Notes: generated by a model from the letters alone, not told the origin. DNA of 64,000 bases from Chitinophaga ginsengisegetis (GCF_900168065.1 NZ_FUZZ01000004.1:62001-126000); one strand, 5' to 3'; positions 52,033 to 62,155 are shown, counted from the first letter of the stretch. A program made the numbers and translations.

Positions 52033-53199
52033 ATGATCCTTACTTCGCTACTTGATAATGATTTCTACAAATTCACCATGCAACATGGTGTTATCAAATT
52101 GTTTCCGAAGGCCCGTGCCCGTTATACTTTCATTAACCGCGGACAGCACGCATTTCCGCCGGGCTTCGCGGAAGCTCTCCGTGAAGCGGTGAATAACATG
52201 CAGGAACTGCAGCTTACCCGGGAAGAAAAAGAATACCTGGCTGTAACCTGTCCGTACCTCGATCCCACCTACCTCGATTTTTTACAGGGCTATCGCTATA
52301 ATCCTGCTGAAATACATATTGCACAACAGGGCGAAAACCTGGAAGTACATGCAGATGGCTACTGGTACCGTACCATCCTTCGGGAAGTACCGCTGATGTC
52401 GCTCATTTGTGAGCTCTATTACCAGCTAACCGGCCAGGAACGGGTAGCCGATGAAGAAGTAACCCGCATTACCCGGGGAAAGATTGAGAAATATAAAGAG
52501 ATGGATATCACCATCGCGGACTTTGGCACCCGGCGGCGGCATTCCCTCGCCGTTCATAAGCTGGTGGTGAAAACGCTGCGCGACTATGGAGAAGGCTGTT
52601 TTATTGGCACCAGCAATGTACACCTGGCCATGCGGAATGGCGTAAAGCCGGTAGGAACCCACGCACACGAATGGTTTATGTTCCATGCGGCTAAATATGG
52701 CTTTAAAATGGCCAATATGCTTGGATTGGAAAACTGGGTACAGGTGTACCGCGGGGATCTGGGGATTGCGCTTTCTGATACCTATACCACGCCTGTTTTC
52801 TTTGAGCAGTTCGATAAGAAATTCGCCCGGCTGTTTGATGGCGTGCGGCACGACAGTGGCGATCCTATTTTATTTGCAGACCGTACTATTATTCACTACA
52901 AAGGCAAGAACGTAGACCCACTCAGCAAAACCATCATTTTCTCCGACGGCCTTAACTATGAGAAAGTAGCAGATATCGCCGCCTATTGCCGGGGAAAGAT
53001 AGGGATGTCGTTTGGCATCGGTACCAATTTTACCAATGATGTAGGGTTAACAGCCCTGAATATTGTAATTAAGATGTATGAGGCCCTGCCCGAAGATGCT
53101 ACCCGGTGGACGCCTGTTGTGAAGTTGTCTGATGTGAACGGGAAATATACCGGCGATCCGAGGATGATCGAACTGGCAAAGGAAATGCTGGATATTTAA
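52033..53199 (+). CDS. pncB: Nicotinate phosphoribosyltransferase
   Basis: A 388-residue enzyme of NAD salvage that joins nicotinic acid and PRPP using ATP. The start LTSLLDNDFYKFTMQHGVIKLFP, FGTRRRHSLAVHKLVV, GTHAHEWFMFHA (with the autophosphorylated His expected near residue 214) and GVRHDSGDPILFADRTI are all characteristic. KIGMSFGIGTNFTND follows in the phosphate-binding region. Length matches E. coli PncB. Single gene, starting 62 bp from the divergent GRAM-like gene and ending at a strong hairpin. Confidence 0.96.
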   Translation: MILTSLLDNDFYKFTMQHGVIKLFPKARARYTFINRGQHAFPPGFAEALREAVNNMQELQLTREEKEYLAVTCPYLDPTYLDFLQGYRYNPAEIHIAQQGENLEVHADGYWYRTILREVPLMSLICELYYQLTGQERVADEEVTRITRGKIEKYKEMDITIADFGTRRRHSLAVHKLVVKTLRDYGEGCFIGTSNVHLAMRNGVKPVGTHAHEWFMFHAAKYGFKMANMLGLENWVQVYRGDLGIALSDTYTTPVFFEQFDKKFARLFDGVRHDSGDPILFADRTIIHYKGKNVDPLSKTIIFSDGLNYEKVADIAAYCRGKIGMSFGIGTNFTNDVGLTALNIVIKMYEALPEDATRWTPVVKLSDVNGKYTGDPRMIELAKEMLDI

Positions 53200-53208
53200 C
53201 AGCGGACT

Positions 53209-53256
53209 GTTTCCGGATTTGTTTGCCCGCATGATACAGGTAACAAATCCGGAAAC
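53209..53256. terminator. Terminator between convergent pncB and metallopeptidase genes
   Basis: GTTTCCGGATTTGTT pairs exactly with AACAAATCCGGAAAC (15 bp, 18-nt loop) between the two stop codons. No T run; acts through the stem alone or with Rho. Confidence 0.75.
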
Positions 53257-53262
53257 CATCAG

Positions 53263-54126
53263 TTACCAGTTCCCCAGGCCAATACCCGTATCCCCTTCCG
53301 CCACATTCCCGGATTCAAAGCCTTTCTTAAACCAGAACATTCTTTGCTCGGAAGTTCCGTGGGTAAAAGCATCCGGTACTACCTGGCCTGTGCTCGCCTG
53401 TTGAAGGCGATCGTCGCCTACCGCACTGGCGGCATTCAGCCCGGATTCAATATCGCCCGGATCCAGGAACGGCTTGATCTTATTGGCGCGGTTGGCCCAA
53501 ACGCCGGCCAGGAAATCTGCCTGCAATTCCAGCATCACCGATAATTTATTGTATTCCTTTTCGCTGAGCCGGGAGCGCATGGATTGTAACTTACTGCTGA
53601 TACCCAACAGGTTCTGTACGTGATGCCCTACTTCATGAGCAATCACATAAGCCTTTGAGAAATCGCCCTTTACACCAAATTGCTGCTCCAGTTCATTGAA
53701 GAAAGAAACATCCAGGTACACTTTACGGTCGGCCGGGCAGTAAAACGGTCCCATAGCTGATTCCGCAAAGCCGCAACCGGAATTGGTACCTTTTTCGAAA
53801 GACACCATGCCTGGTACTTCATAGGTTTTGTTCCTCTCCTGGAACCCCTGCTTCCATACCCGTTCGGTACTGCGGAGTACTTTGGAAGACATCACCTCAA
53901 AAGGACTTGCATTCTCCTTCGTGAGTTTTTCAGATGTTCCGGCCTGCTCCTGGCCAGGACTTACCTGCTGAACAGCCTGCATTACCTGCTGCGGGTCCTG
54001 CTTAAAGATCAATGCCAGCACTATAATGATAATGGTGCCAATACCGCCGCCAACACCGATTTTGCGCATGCCGCCACCGGTCCGTTTCTCGACGTTTTCG
54101 CTCATTTCTTCATCATCAAGACGCAT
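53263..54126 (-). CDS. Neutral zinc metallopeptidase (YpfJ/KPN_02809 family)
   Basis: A 287-residue putative membrane-anchored metalloprotease. Residues about 26-42 form one transmembrane segment (GIGTIIIIVLALIF). The conserved region CGFAESAMGPFYCPADRKVYLDVSFF precedes the zinc motif AHEVGHHVQNLLG (HExxH), and LELQADFLAGVWANR supplies the likely third ligand. The C-terminal HGTSEQRMFWFKKGFESG is also family-typical. Activity has not been proven for this family. The start is M1 or M8; both give the same domain. Confidence 0.93.
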   Translation of the reverse strand: MRLDDEEMSENVEKRTGGGMRKIGVGGGIGTIIIIVLALIFKQDPQQVMQAVQQVSPGQEQAGTSEKLTKENASPFEVMSSKVLRSTERVWKQGFQERNKTYEVPGMVSFEKGTNSGCGFAESAMGPFYCPADRKVYLDVSFFNELEQQFGVKGDFSKAYVIAHEVGHHVQNLLGISSKLQSMRSRLSEKEYNKLSVMLELQADFLAGVWANRANKIKPFLDPGDIESGLNAASAVGDDRLQQASTGQVVPDAFTHGTSEQRMFWFKKGFESGNVAEGDTGIGLGNW

Positions 54127-54273
54127 AGTAGATTTTAAATTTAGGGGTGAATATTCTTACCCCGAATGTACATTTTTCATTGTAAATTCCACTCTTTTCC
54201 CTAAGGGTAAACAAAAGCATTTTTTACCTGTTAAGTAATCATTACCAATCCATACTCATAAACACCAGTTCGT

Positions 54274-55275
54274 ATGAAAATAAAGCAGATCCTCCTTGCC
54301 GCCAGACCCAAAGGATTACCTGTAGCCAGCAACTTTGAAACAGTAGATGCCATCTTACCGGAACTGCAGGAAGATGAAGTAATGGTAAAACCACTTTACT
54401 TTTCTGTAGATCCGTATATGCGTGGCCGTATGAATGATGCAAAGTCATATATCCCTCCGTTCCAGGTGGGCGAGCCGATCGAAAGCACCGGCGTGGCGGA
54501 AGTGACCAATAGCAAAAGCGCCCTTTTTAAAGCCGGAGATAAAGTAATGGGCAACCCCTTCCTGCCCTGGGCAACAGCCGCTATTTTTCCTGCTGCCCAT
54601 CTCCGTAAAATCGATGACAGCATTCCGCTTACCTATTATCTCGGTGTGCTCGGCGTACCCGGACTAACCGCCTATTTTGGCCTGGCCGATATCGGCAAAC
54701 CCCAGGCCGGGGAAACCGTAGTGGTATCCGGTGCTGCCGGCGCGGTGGGTATTGCTGTTGGGCAAATTGCGAAAATAATGGGTTGCCGCGCAGTAGGTAT
54801 TGCCGGCGGCGCTGAAAAAGTAAAGATGCTCACAGATACCTTTGGTTTTGATGCCGCCATCGATTATAAAGGCAACACCAATATGGATGCCGCCATAGCT
54901 GCGGCCTGCCCTAATGGCGTGGATATTTATTTCGACAACGTAGGTGGCGATATTTCCGACGCCGTGATCAAACATCTCAACTTCTTTGCACGGGTACCGC
55001 TATGCGGGCAGATTGCTCTGTATAATTCCACGGAAGTGCCCGTGGGGCCACGTATCCAGCCCATTATGGTAACCAGGAGCATCCTCATGCAGGGCTTTAC
55101 CATCGGCAACTATTCCAGCAGGTTTGGCGAAGGTTTCAAACAATTGTCGGAATGGGTTAAGGCCGGAAAAATAAAATATACCGAAACCGTGGAAGAAGGA
55201 TTTGATCGTTTGCCGACAGCACTACTCGGATTATTTTCGGGAAGAAACAGCGGTAAGATGGTAGTGAAAGTGTAA
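54274..55275 (+). CDS. NADP-dependent MDR reductase (CurA/YncB/prostaglandin-reductase-like)
   Basis: A 333-residue zinc-independent MDR enzyme that reduces carbon-carbon double bonds of enones using NADPH. Typical sites are LLAARPKGLPVASNFE at the start, SVDPYMRGRMND near residue 47, VVSGAAGAVGIAVGQIAK (cofactor loop, about residues 148-165) and the C-terminal LLGLFSGRNSGKMVVKV. It is followed 8 bp later by fdhD but has no known link with formate metabolism. Start is the ATG at 54274. Confidence 0.92.
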   Translation: MKIKQILLAARPKGLPVASNFETVDAILPELQEDEVMVKPLYFSVDPYMRGRMNDAKSYIPPFQVGEPIESTGVAEVTNSKSALFKAGDKVMGNPFLPWATAAIFPAAHLRKIDDSIPLTYYLGVLGVPGLTAYFGLADIGKPQAGETVVVSGAAGAVGIAVGQIAKIMGCRAVGIAGGAEKVKMLTDTFGFDAAIDYKGNTNMDAAIAAACPNGVDIYFDNVGGDISDAVIKHLNFFARVPLCGQIALYNSTEVPVGPRIQPIMVTRSILMQGFTIGNYSSRFGEGFKQLSEWVKAGKIKYTETVEEGFDRLPTALLGLFSGRNSGKMVVKV

Positions 55276-55283
55276 TTTTGAGT

Positions 55284-56111
55284 ATGACAAATGCAGTTGT
55301 TCATACCCGTATTAAAAAAGTAGCCGCCGGAAATATCACAGATGCCAGTGATACGCTTGCTACAGAAGATCCACTCGAAATAAGACTGGTGCATGGCCCT
55401 TCTCATAATCGCCGGCAGCAGAACATTTCCGTTACCATGCGTACGCCCGGTGAGGATATGGAACTGGCCGCCGGCTTCCTGTTTACAGAAGGCGTGATCC
55501 GCGACCAGGCTGCCATACAGGAAATTATTTTGTCGGAAGATGATAGCGGCAGCGTTGCTACCGTTCACCTGAAACCAGCCATAGTAGCTCAACTGGGCAA
55601 TACCCAGCGGAATTTTACCGCCACTGCCGCCTGCGGTGTGTGTGGTAAAAATGATATTGCCGCCATTCATACAGGCGTTTCCGTTAACCGCGCTTCCTTA
55701 CGCCTTGCAGCCGCACAATTATTCGGGTTGCCTGCTATATTACGGAATGAACAAGCGCTGTTTGAGTCTACCGGCGGATTACACGCCGCCGCCCTCTTTA
55801 ACCGCAACATGGAATTACTCCTGCTGCGTGAAGATATTGGCCGCCATAATGCGGTGGACAAACTCATAGGCGCCGCCCTGCAACAACAGTTAACACCGCT
55901 GGATGAATATATCCTGTTGCTCAGCGGCCGTGCAGGATTTGAGCTGATACAAAAAGCCGCAATGGCAGGGATACCTGTTATTGCCGCCATAGGCGCGCCT
56001 TCCAGCATGGCGGTAAAAATGGCCGCTGAATGGAATATTACCCTGCTGGGGTTCCTGAAAGATCAACGTTTTAATATTTACAGCGGAGCAGAAAGAATTG
56101 ATGTCAAATAA
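55284..56111 (+). CDS. fdhD: Formate dehydrogenase accessory sulfurtransferase FdhD
   Basis: FdhD moves sulfur from IscS to the molybdenum cofactor so that formate-dehydrogenase-type enzymes become active. The 275-residue protein has the cysteine pair C117-x-x-C120 in ACGVCGK, RTPGEDMELAAGFLFTEGV near the N-terminus, and LREDIGRHNAVDKLIG and GIPVIAAIGAPSSMAV later, all typical. The frame starts at a TTG (55278), but the ATG at 55284 is used. The YdeP-type molybdoenzyme gene follows after 11 bp, its likely client. Confidence 0.96.
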   Translation: MTNAVVHTRIKKVAAGNITDASDTLATEDPLEIRLVHGPSHNRRQQNISVTMRTPGEDMELAAGFLFTEGVIRDQAAIQEIILSEDDSGSVATVHLKPAIVAQLGNTQRNFTATAACGVCGKNDIAAIHTGVSVNRASLRLAAAQLFGLPAILRNEQALFESTGGLHAAALFNRNMELLLLREDIGRHNAVDKLIGAALQQQLTPLDEYILLLSGRAGFELIQKAAMAGIPVIAAIGAPSSMAVKMAAEWNITLLGFLKDQRFNIYSGAERIDVK

Positions 56112-56122
56112 ATTTACGTGTT

Positions 56123-58417
56123 ATGGATAGTGCAGAAAACCCGGTGCGGTTCACTGGTATCAGACTAGGCCCACCCAAACAAGTAGCAGCGGGCATTCCT
56201 GCAGTAGTGTCCAGCATGCGGCACATCCTCGGGGAAATGAATGCCTTCCGCGGAATGAAGGCACTGCTGGAACTTAATCAGAAAGATGGATTCGACTGCC
56301 CCGGCTGTGCATGGCCCGATCCCGATGATGAAAGATCCGGCATCGCGGAATATTGCGAGAACGGCGCTAAAGCCATTGCGGAAGAAGCCACCACAAAAAA
56401 GTTGTTACCCGTTTTCTTTGCCCAGCACAGCATCGCCGAGCTTGGACAATTAACGGATTACGAAATAGGTAAGAAAGGCAGGATAGCCCAGCCTATGCAC
56501 CTCGCTCCCGGCGCTACACATTATACGCCCATCGCCTGGGCAGACGCTTATAAAATTATTGCCGGTCATCTCCATAAATTATCCTCACCGGATGAAGCCG
56601 TATTTTATACCTCCGGCAGAACCAGCAATGAAGCGGCTTTCCTGTACCAGTTAATGGTCCGCGAATATGGCACCAACAACCTGCCCGACTGTTCCAATAT
56701 GTGCCATGAATCCAGTGGCGTAGCCCTGAATGATGCAGTGGGAATAGGTAAAGGATCTGTTACTTTGGAAGATATACATGAAGCGGAAGTGCTTATTATA
56801 TTAGGACAAAATCCAGGAACCAACCACCCGCGCATGCTCACGGCTTTGCAGAAAGCAAAGGCCAACGGTGCTACCATCATATCGGTAAATCCTTTACCCG
56901 AAACAGGTCTGCTGAATTTCCTGAATCCACAAACCGTTAAAGGGGTATTAAATATAAAAACACATCTCACAGATATTTTTCTGCAGGTAAAGATCAATGG
57001 AGATATGGCCCTGCTGAAAGCCTTATCGCTGCTGATGCTACAGGAAGAAGAACGTGTGCCCGGCAGTGTATTCGACCAGGAATTTATAGCCGGAAATACC
57101 CAGGGCTATGAAGATTATATCGCTCATCTGAAAACGCAGTCGCTCCCGAAACTGATAGCGGATAGCGGCGTAGCGCCCGAACTCATTCAACAGGCAGCAC
57201 AAGCCCTGTTCCATAAAAAGAAGATCATCGCCTGCTGGGCAATGGGACTCACCCAACACAAAAATGCAGTAGACACGATCCGCGAAGTAGTGAACCTGCT
57301 GCTGCTGAAAGGCAGTATCGGCAAGCCCGGAGCAGGCACCTGCCCGGTACGCGGGCATAGCAATGTGCAGGGCGACCGGACGATGGGCATTTATGAGCAA
57401 CCATCCGCAGCCCTTCTCAACAAGATTAACGCCGTATACGGATTTCAGCCGCCGCAAGCACACGGCTACGACGTGGTACATGCCATCAACGCCATGCACC
57501 GCGGGGATGCCAAAGTGTTTATGGCGATGGGCGGCAACTTTCTTTCCGCTACGCCGGACACCCTTTATACCGCGGAGGCGCTGCGCAACTGCGATCTTAC
57601 CGTGCACGTATCTACGAAATTAAACCGCAGCCATGTTGTGCATGGTAAAGAAGCCCTGATACTGCCCTGCCTCGGTCGCAGCGATAAAGATATCCAACAT
57701 GGCGAACAACAATTTGTGACCTGCGAAAACTCTATGGGCGTCATCCAGATGTCGAAAGGTAACCTGCAACCGGTATCCAATGATATGAGAAGTGAACCGG
57801 TGATTGTCTGCGAACTGGCCATGACCCTGTTCGGTGAGAAGTCGCGCGTACCCTGGGCAGACTATGCCCGGCACTATGATCACATACGCAACGATATTGA
57901 AAAAGTAATTCCGGGCTTCGATAATTACAATAAAAGAGTAAGGCATCCGGGAGGGTTCTATCTGCCCAACGGCGCGCGGGACGGACGGTTCAATACCTAC
58001 AATGGCAAAGCCAATTTCAACATCGCGGATGTACTAACCACACCGCTGGCCATCGACGAGTATATGATGATGACCATCCGCAGCCATGATCAGTTCAATA
58101 CAACTATATACGGGCTGGACGACCGTTACCGCGGTGTATACCACGAGCGGCGGGTAATATTCATGCATCCTGCGGATATTGCCGCTGCCGGATTCCATCC
58201 GGGCGATGTGGTAGATCTCTACAACTATCACGGTGGCAAAGAACGTGTAGCATATGGCTTCATTATTGTATCTTATCACATACCTGAAAAATGTACCGCT
58301 ACCTATTTCCCGGAAACCAACGTACTGGTGCCGGTGGACAGTGTAGCAGATAAAAGCAATACGCCCACATCAAAACTGGTGATCATCAAAATAAAATCAT
58401 CGACTATAAAAAACTAA
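56123..58417 (+). CDS. FdhF/YdeP-family molybdopterin oxidoreductase
   Basis: A 764-residue molybdopterin-bis-MGD enzyme of the YdeP branch. C59-x-x-C62 in GFDCPGCAWPDPDD can bind a cluster; the larger four-cysteine ferredoxin domain of FdhF is absent, as expected for YdeP. The cofactor domain has SGRTSNEAAFLYQ, NMCHESSGVAL (position of FdhF selenocysteine is Cys/His context here), ILGQNPGTNHPRML and IGKPGAGTCPVRGHSNVQGDRTMG. YdeP supports acid resistance in E. coli; no other formate-dehydrogenase subunits are nearby, so the electron partner is unknown. Confidence 0.92.
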   Translation: MDSAENPVRFTGIRLGPPKQVAAGIPAVVSSMRHILGEMNAFRGMKALLELNQKDGFDCPGCAWPDPDDERSGIAEYCENGAKAIAEEATTKKLLPVFFAQHSIAELGQLTDYEIGKKGRIAQPMHLAPGATHYTPIAWADAYKIIAGHLHKLSSPDEAVFYTSGRTSNEAAFLYQLMVREYGTNNLPDCSNMCHESSGVALNDAVGIGKGSVTLEDIHEAEVLIILGQNPGTNHPRMLTALQKAKANGATIISVNPLPETGLLNFLNPQTVKGVLNIKTHLTDIFLQVKINGDMALLKALSLLMLQEEERVPGSVFDQEFIAGNTQGYEDYIAHLKTQSLPKLIADSGVAPELIQQAAQALFHKKKIIACWAMGLTQHKNAVDTIREVVNLLLLKGSIGKPGAGTCPVRGHSNVQGDRTMGIYEQPSAALLNKINAVYGFQPPQAHGYDVVHAINAMHRGDAKVFMAMGGNFLSATPDTLYTAEALRNCDLTVHVSTKLNRSHVVHGKEALILPCLGRSDKDIQHGEQQFVTCENSMGVIQMSKGNLQPVSNDMRSEPVIVCELAMTLFGEKSRVPWADYARHYDHIRNDIEKVIPGFDNYNKRVRHPGGFYLPNGARDGRFNTYNGKANFNIADVLTTPLAIDEYMMMTIRSHDQFNTTIYGLDDRYRGVYHERRVIFMHPADIAAAGFHPGDVVDLYNYHGGKERVAYGFIIVSYHIPEKCTATYFPETNVLVPVDSVADKSNTPTSKLVIIKIKSSTIKN

Positions 58418-58420
58418 CGC

Positions 58421-58972
58421 ATGCAACCCATTATATGGCAGGCATTATTATGGCCGGCAACTGAATATTTTACGCTGCAGGAAAGTGGAACGGGAAAACT
58501 CGCCACCGGTTGTATCAACGGAGTAAGAGATCAACAACCATTTTGTATTCATTATAAAATAGAGATCACCGCATCGTGGCAGGTGTCGTCCTTTCATATT
58601 AAACAGGAAGGGCTCACGCCAACAGAACTAAAGCTCACCTCGGACCTTCATGGTCATTGGTTTGATAAAGATAATAACCACATCGACGCCTTTGATAACT
58701 GCATCGACATTGATATTTCACTGACCCCTTTTACCAATACACTGCCGGTGAAAAGACTGCAATTTGAATTGCAGGAAAGTAAACTGCTGGATATATTGTA
58801 CATCAACCTCCCGGAATTTGAACTGCAGAAAGTACAGCAACGCTATACCCGCACTGGCCAGCATGAATACCTGTATGATAATGTATCCACAGATTTCACG
58901 GCAGTACTGCCCTTTGATGAAAATGATATTGTGAAAGATTATCCCGGGATCTTCCAACGCATTACTTATTAA
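58421..58972 (+). CDS. Glycolipid-binding-domain (DUF1089-like) protein
   Basis: A 183-residue protein whose layout, starting IIWQALLWPATEYFTLQESGTGKLATGCI and containing SDLHGHWFDKDNNHID and FTNTLPVKRLQFEL, resembles putative glycolipid-binding proteins (PF06475). There is no signal peptide. It follows the YdeP-type gene after 3 bp, so it is in the fdhD operon, although a link with molybdoenzymes is not known. Function is not established. Its end overlaps the convergent nitronate-monooxygenase gene by 11 bp. Confidence 0.7.
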   Translation: MQPIIWQALLWPATEYFTLQESGTGKLATGCINGVRDQQPFCIHYKIEITASWQVSSFHIKQEGLTPTELKLTSDLHGHWFDKDNNHIDAFDNCIDIDISLTPFTNTLPVKRLQFELQESKLLDILYINLPEFELQKVQQRYTRTGQHEYLYDNVSTDFTAVLPFDENDIVKDYPGIFQRITY

Positions 58973-60029
58973 AGAGCAACGCTGTTTCACGGACCAGCTC
59001 CGCAAAAATATCTGCGGTACTCCAGGCACGCGCTTTTCCGGCTGCCTGCCCGGCCCACATATTTACAAACGCTGTATTATCCAGCTCCCTGGCTACTTTA
59101 CGGATAGGCCGCGTTAACTCATTCTGGTAAGGATATTCACTGATGGGTAGTCCGGAGGCTTCTATTTCCGTGATCAGGGTATTGCGGACACCTCTTGCCC
59201 AACGACCGGATAATGCACGGGTAAGCAGTGTATCCGTATCCGTTATATCCGCCAATGCCGCTTTATGTGCCGGTGTGGCAAGACTTTCATGCGCCCTGAG
59301 AAACAGGCTTCCCAATTGAACACCGGCCGCGCCCAGCATTTTTGCGGCGGCTACTCCCCTGCCATCCATTATTCCCCCCGCGGCAATAACGGGTACGTGT
59401 ACACGATCTACGATCTGTGGCACCAGCGCAAGCGTGCCTACCTGCGGCAGCTTTCCCGGCAGGAAAGACCCGCGGTGACCACCGGCTTCAATGCCCTGTG
59501 CAATCACCACATCCGTGCCGGCCGAAGCAAGTACGGTCGCTTCTTCCACCGAGGTGGCCGTTCCCATCAGCAACACATGATGCTCTTTCAGCAGCCGGAA
59601 CCCGGCTTCATCAGGCATACCAAATGTAAAGCTCACATATTTTATACCAGCTGCGAGGATAACCGGCAGCTGGTCTCTCCATGAATAAAAAGGTACTTCG
59701 TCGAAATTCACCGGTGCAGCGGCAAGCCTGTTGGCGCCATACAGGAATTGCAGGAACTCCTGCATATCTTCAAATGTTTTCCGGTCGTAATGCTCCGCGG
59801 GCTCATAAACAAAGAGGTTTACGGCAAACGGTTGTTGTGTTAATCCCTTTACCTCCCGGATGAGTGCCGTTATTTTTTCAGGTGGCAGTCCGCCTACCGG
59901 TAAAGACCCCATTCCTCCACTATTGCTCACAGCGGCTACCATAGCAGGTGTGGTAATTCCCAGCATGGGCGCCTGTATCAGCGGGTAAATGATCCCCAGC
60001 ATACGGGTCAGTTCATTCTTCCATTGCAT
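58962..60029 (-). CDS. Nitronate monooxygenase-like flavoprotein
   Basis: A 355-residue FMN-binding TIM-barrel enzyme of the 2-nitropropane-dioxygenase family, which oxidises toxic nitronates such as propionate-3-nitronate. Diagnostic regions are YPLIQAPMLGITTPAMVAAVSNSGGMGSL at the N-terminus, the glycine-rich AQGIEAGGHRGSF with the catalytic His, and AAGGIMDGRGVAAAKMLGAAGVQLGSLFL for flavin phosphate binding. Length is normal. It is convergent with the glycolipid-binding gene (11-bp overlap). Confidence 0.92.
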   Translation of the reverse strand: MQWKNELTRMLGIIYPLIQAPMLGITTPAMVAAVSNSGGMGSLPVGGLPPEKITALIREVKGLTQQPFAVNLFVYEPAEHYDRKTFEDMQEFLQFLYGANRLAAAPVNFDEVPFYSWRDQLPVILAAGIKYVSFTFGMPDEAGFRLLKEHHVLLMGTATSVEEATVLASAGTDVVIAQGIEAGGHRGSFLPGKLPQVGTLALVPQIVDRVHVPVIAAGGIMDGRGVAAAKMLGAAGVQLGSLFLRAHESLATPAHKAALADITDTDTLLTRALSGRWARGVRNTLITEIEASGLPISEYPYQNELTRPIRKVARELDNTAFVNMWAGQAAGKARAWSTADIFAELVRETALLFNK

Positions 60030-60086
60030 GACACAAAGGTTTAGTACTATAAATTTACGGAATGAAGGGGTTTCCTGCGCATGATT

Positions 60087-62006
60087 TTAGCGGAAGTTCA
60101 GCACCGTAGGTGCACGCAGTGCAGATACATCAAAGCGGAAATCAACGATCGTGGTTATTTCCAGCATCAGCTTCTTCATGGGGGCCGGCGCATTGGGATA
60201 ATAGTAGCCGGAAACTTTGATGGTATTCAGTGAGAGGTTTTCATTACGTACCCGGAAACCGCCTCCCAATCCCAGGTAAACCGGGTTGCGGAGCAGGTCA
60301 TCACTTTTGTTGGTGATCATGGATGCCTGTAGCGCCGTAAAGAAATTGAATTTGAAGCCGAGGAATTTCAGGGGGCTGTAGTACACGGTTTCTGACCCCA
60401 GGTTCAGGCGCTGAAAGCCATTGATCATGGTATTCCTGTATCCCCATATGCCGTACTCCATATTGATGTTGAGCGGCTTATTAAAAAACGGGTTAGGGCT
60501 GTTGAGGTAATCGATGTTCAGGAACTGGCGGAACCGCGATTTGCGGATATTCAGCAACCGGCTGTAATATTCCAGGCGGGCGTGTATTACGCCGTCTTCC
60601 CAGGCGTTGTTGAGCCAGAAGGTACTAAGACCGATCGTAGAATTAAAAAGGCCCTGGTTCCTGGTGGTCCAGAATTTCTGTGCTTCAATGCCGGTGTAGA
60701 TCCTTCTCCGATCTTTCCAGCTTTCCCAACCGCTGGTGGCGCTGACATTGTACCCCAGGGGAATATCCTCCGTACGGCCAAAGCCAAAAAAGTAGTGGGC
60801 TTTAAAGTAATCGATGCGGTAAGCCTGTAGTTCTGCGAGGTACAGGCGGTGATTATTGTAAACGGGATCGTCTTTATACCTTATCTGGTCCGGCTTTCGC
60901 TGAAAAGATAAATTATAGTGCCTGGCCAGTACCGCGAAATTGGGCTTTTTCCCGATGGTGCCGTCGTGTTTATAGTTGTTGATGAAGTTATAGCCGATCC
61001 ACCCGTCTATCACGGAATATACATAGTCGCGGTAAACACTGTCGCCGGTTTCCGGTAACGATCCGCGGATATTAATGGACCAGTTCTTTGACAATGCAAA
61101 ACCGCCCACCAGTTTGGCAGAGTTGCGGTACAGCGGTTTATTGAAATTAATAAACACCGCTCCTTCAAAGGCATTGGTATCCAGCTGGGCGTAGTTATTC
61201 AGGGTAGTATAGCCGAGGCTCATATCTATGAAAGATCCCAGCACGTTGTATTTTGTATACCTCACTTCCGTGTTCCAGGTGGGCGAATAGTCCGAGCGCC
61301 ACTGCATACCAACTCTAAGGCCCTGTCCTGCCCCAAACAGGTCGTTGTTGGATACACTGGCCCTGATGTCTTTTGCGCTGAACTGTGAAATGTCTACGCC
61401 ATATTCAAAGAGATCTTTTGTGACCACTTCCACGTCGATGGAATCGCCGGTGGCGTTTTTTACATACAAACGGGCATCCTGTATAAACGGCCGGTTACGG
61501 AGGTAACGTTCATTGTCGGCCATTTCAAAGGGTTCCAGCGGTTGATTTTCCCGGAAGAACAGCGACTGCCGGATCACCCATTCCCTTGAATCGTAGTGCA
61601 TACGGTTGGCCAGGTGGATTAGCTTCATGCTGGTGGTAAAGGTGGTATCGTTGATATTACGCGGACCGAAAACCTTTACTTTCCTATAGTAGATATTTCT
61701 GATCACTTTGCCCGCAAAGGGGGTAAAATACGCCTCACTTTTGATAATGGTGCTGTCGTTATCATTGGATTCCACCGGAACATCCTGTTTGGTAATGCGT
61801 TTTATGAGCGATTGGCGGTACTCTTTATTACGCATGGAATCGCGGTATTCCCCGATTTTTTTGAAAAGGCCACTACTTTTATGGGGGATAGTGTCCGCTG
61901 CAAGCGGGAACTGTTGGCCTTCTGCGTATAAACAGACAGGACTATGCAGGCCAATCAGCCAGCATAAGACAGTTAGTGTAGGCCATATTTTAAAATAATT
62001 CCTCAA
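60087..62006 (-). CDS. BamA/TamA-like outer-membrane protein
   Basis: A 639-residue protein: signal peptide (TVLCWLIGLHSPVCLYA), about 150 residues that look like one or two POTRA-type repeats (RNIYYRKVKVFG and LYVKNATGDSIDVEVVTKDL), then a long beta-barrel region (about residues 210-639) ending in FDVSALRAPTVLNFR. This is the layout of Omp85-type proteins, though shorter than BamA. The first in-frame codon is TTG (62006); no ATG is available before the signal peptide. It may insert or export a specific partner; unknown. Confidence 0.7.
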   Translation of the reverse strand: MRNYFKIWPTLTVLCWLIGLHSPVCLYAEGQQFPLAADTIPHKSSGLFKKIGEYRDSMRNKEYRQSLIKRITKQDVPVESNDNDSTIIKSEAYFTPFAGKVIRNIYYRKVKVFGPRNINDTTFTTSMKLIHLANRMHYDSREWVIRQSLFFRENQPLEPFEMADNERYLRNRPFIQDARLYVKNATGDSIDVEVVTKDLFEYGVDISQFSAKDIRASVSNNDLFGAGQGLRVGMQWRSDYSPTWNTEVRYTKYNVLGSFIDMSLGYTTLNNYAQLDTNAFEGAVFINFNKPLYRNSAKLVGGFALSKNWSINIRGSLPETGDSVYRDYVYSVIDGWIGYNFINNYKHDGTIGKKPNFAVLARHYNLSFQRKPDQIRYKDDPVYNNHRLYLAELQAYRIDYFKAHYFFGFGRTEDIPLGYNVSATSGWESWKDRRRIYTGIEAQKFWTTRNQGLFNSTIGLSTFWLNNAWEDGVIHARLEYYSRLLNIRKSRFRQFLNIDYLNSPNPFFNKPLNINMEYGIWGYRNTMINGFQRLNLGSETVYYSPLKFLGFKFNFFTALQASMITNKSDDLLRNPVYLGLGGGFRVRNENLSLNTIKVSGYYYPNAPAPMKKLMLEITTIVDFRFDVSALRAPTVLNFR

Positions 62007-62155
62007 ATCTAGCAGCAGGTAACAAGTATATCGAAAAAAAATGAATTAGTAACAACCGCAATTATTGTACTTACCGGAATGATAATTGTGTAAAATTGAA
62101 CGGATTACCTGGAAAAGTGTTACAAATATTAATTGTTCACCTTAAAGTTTTCGTT

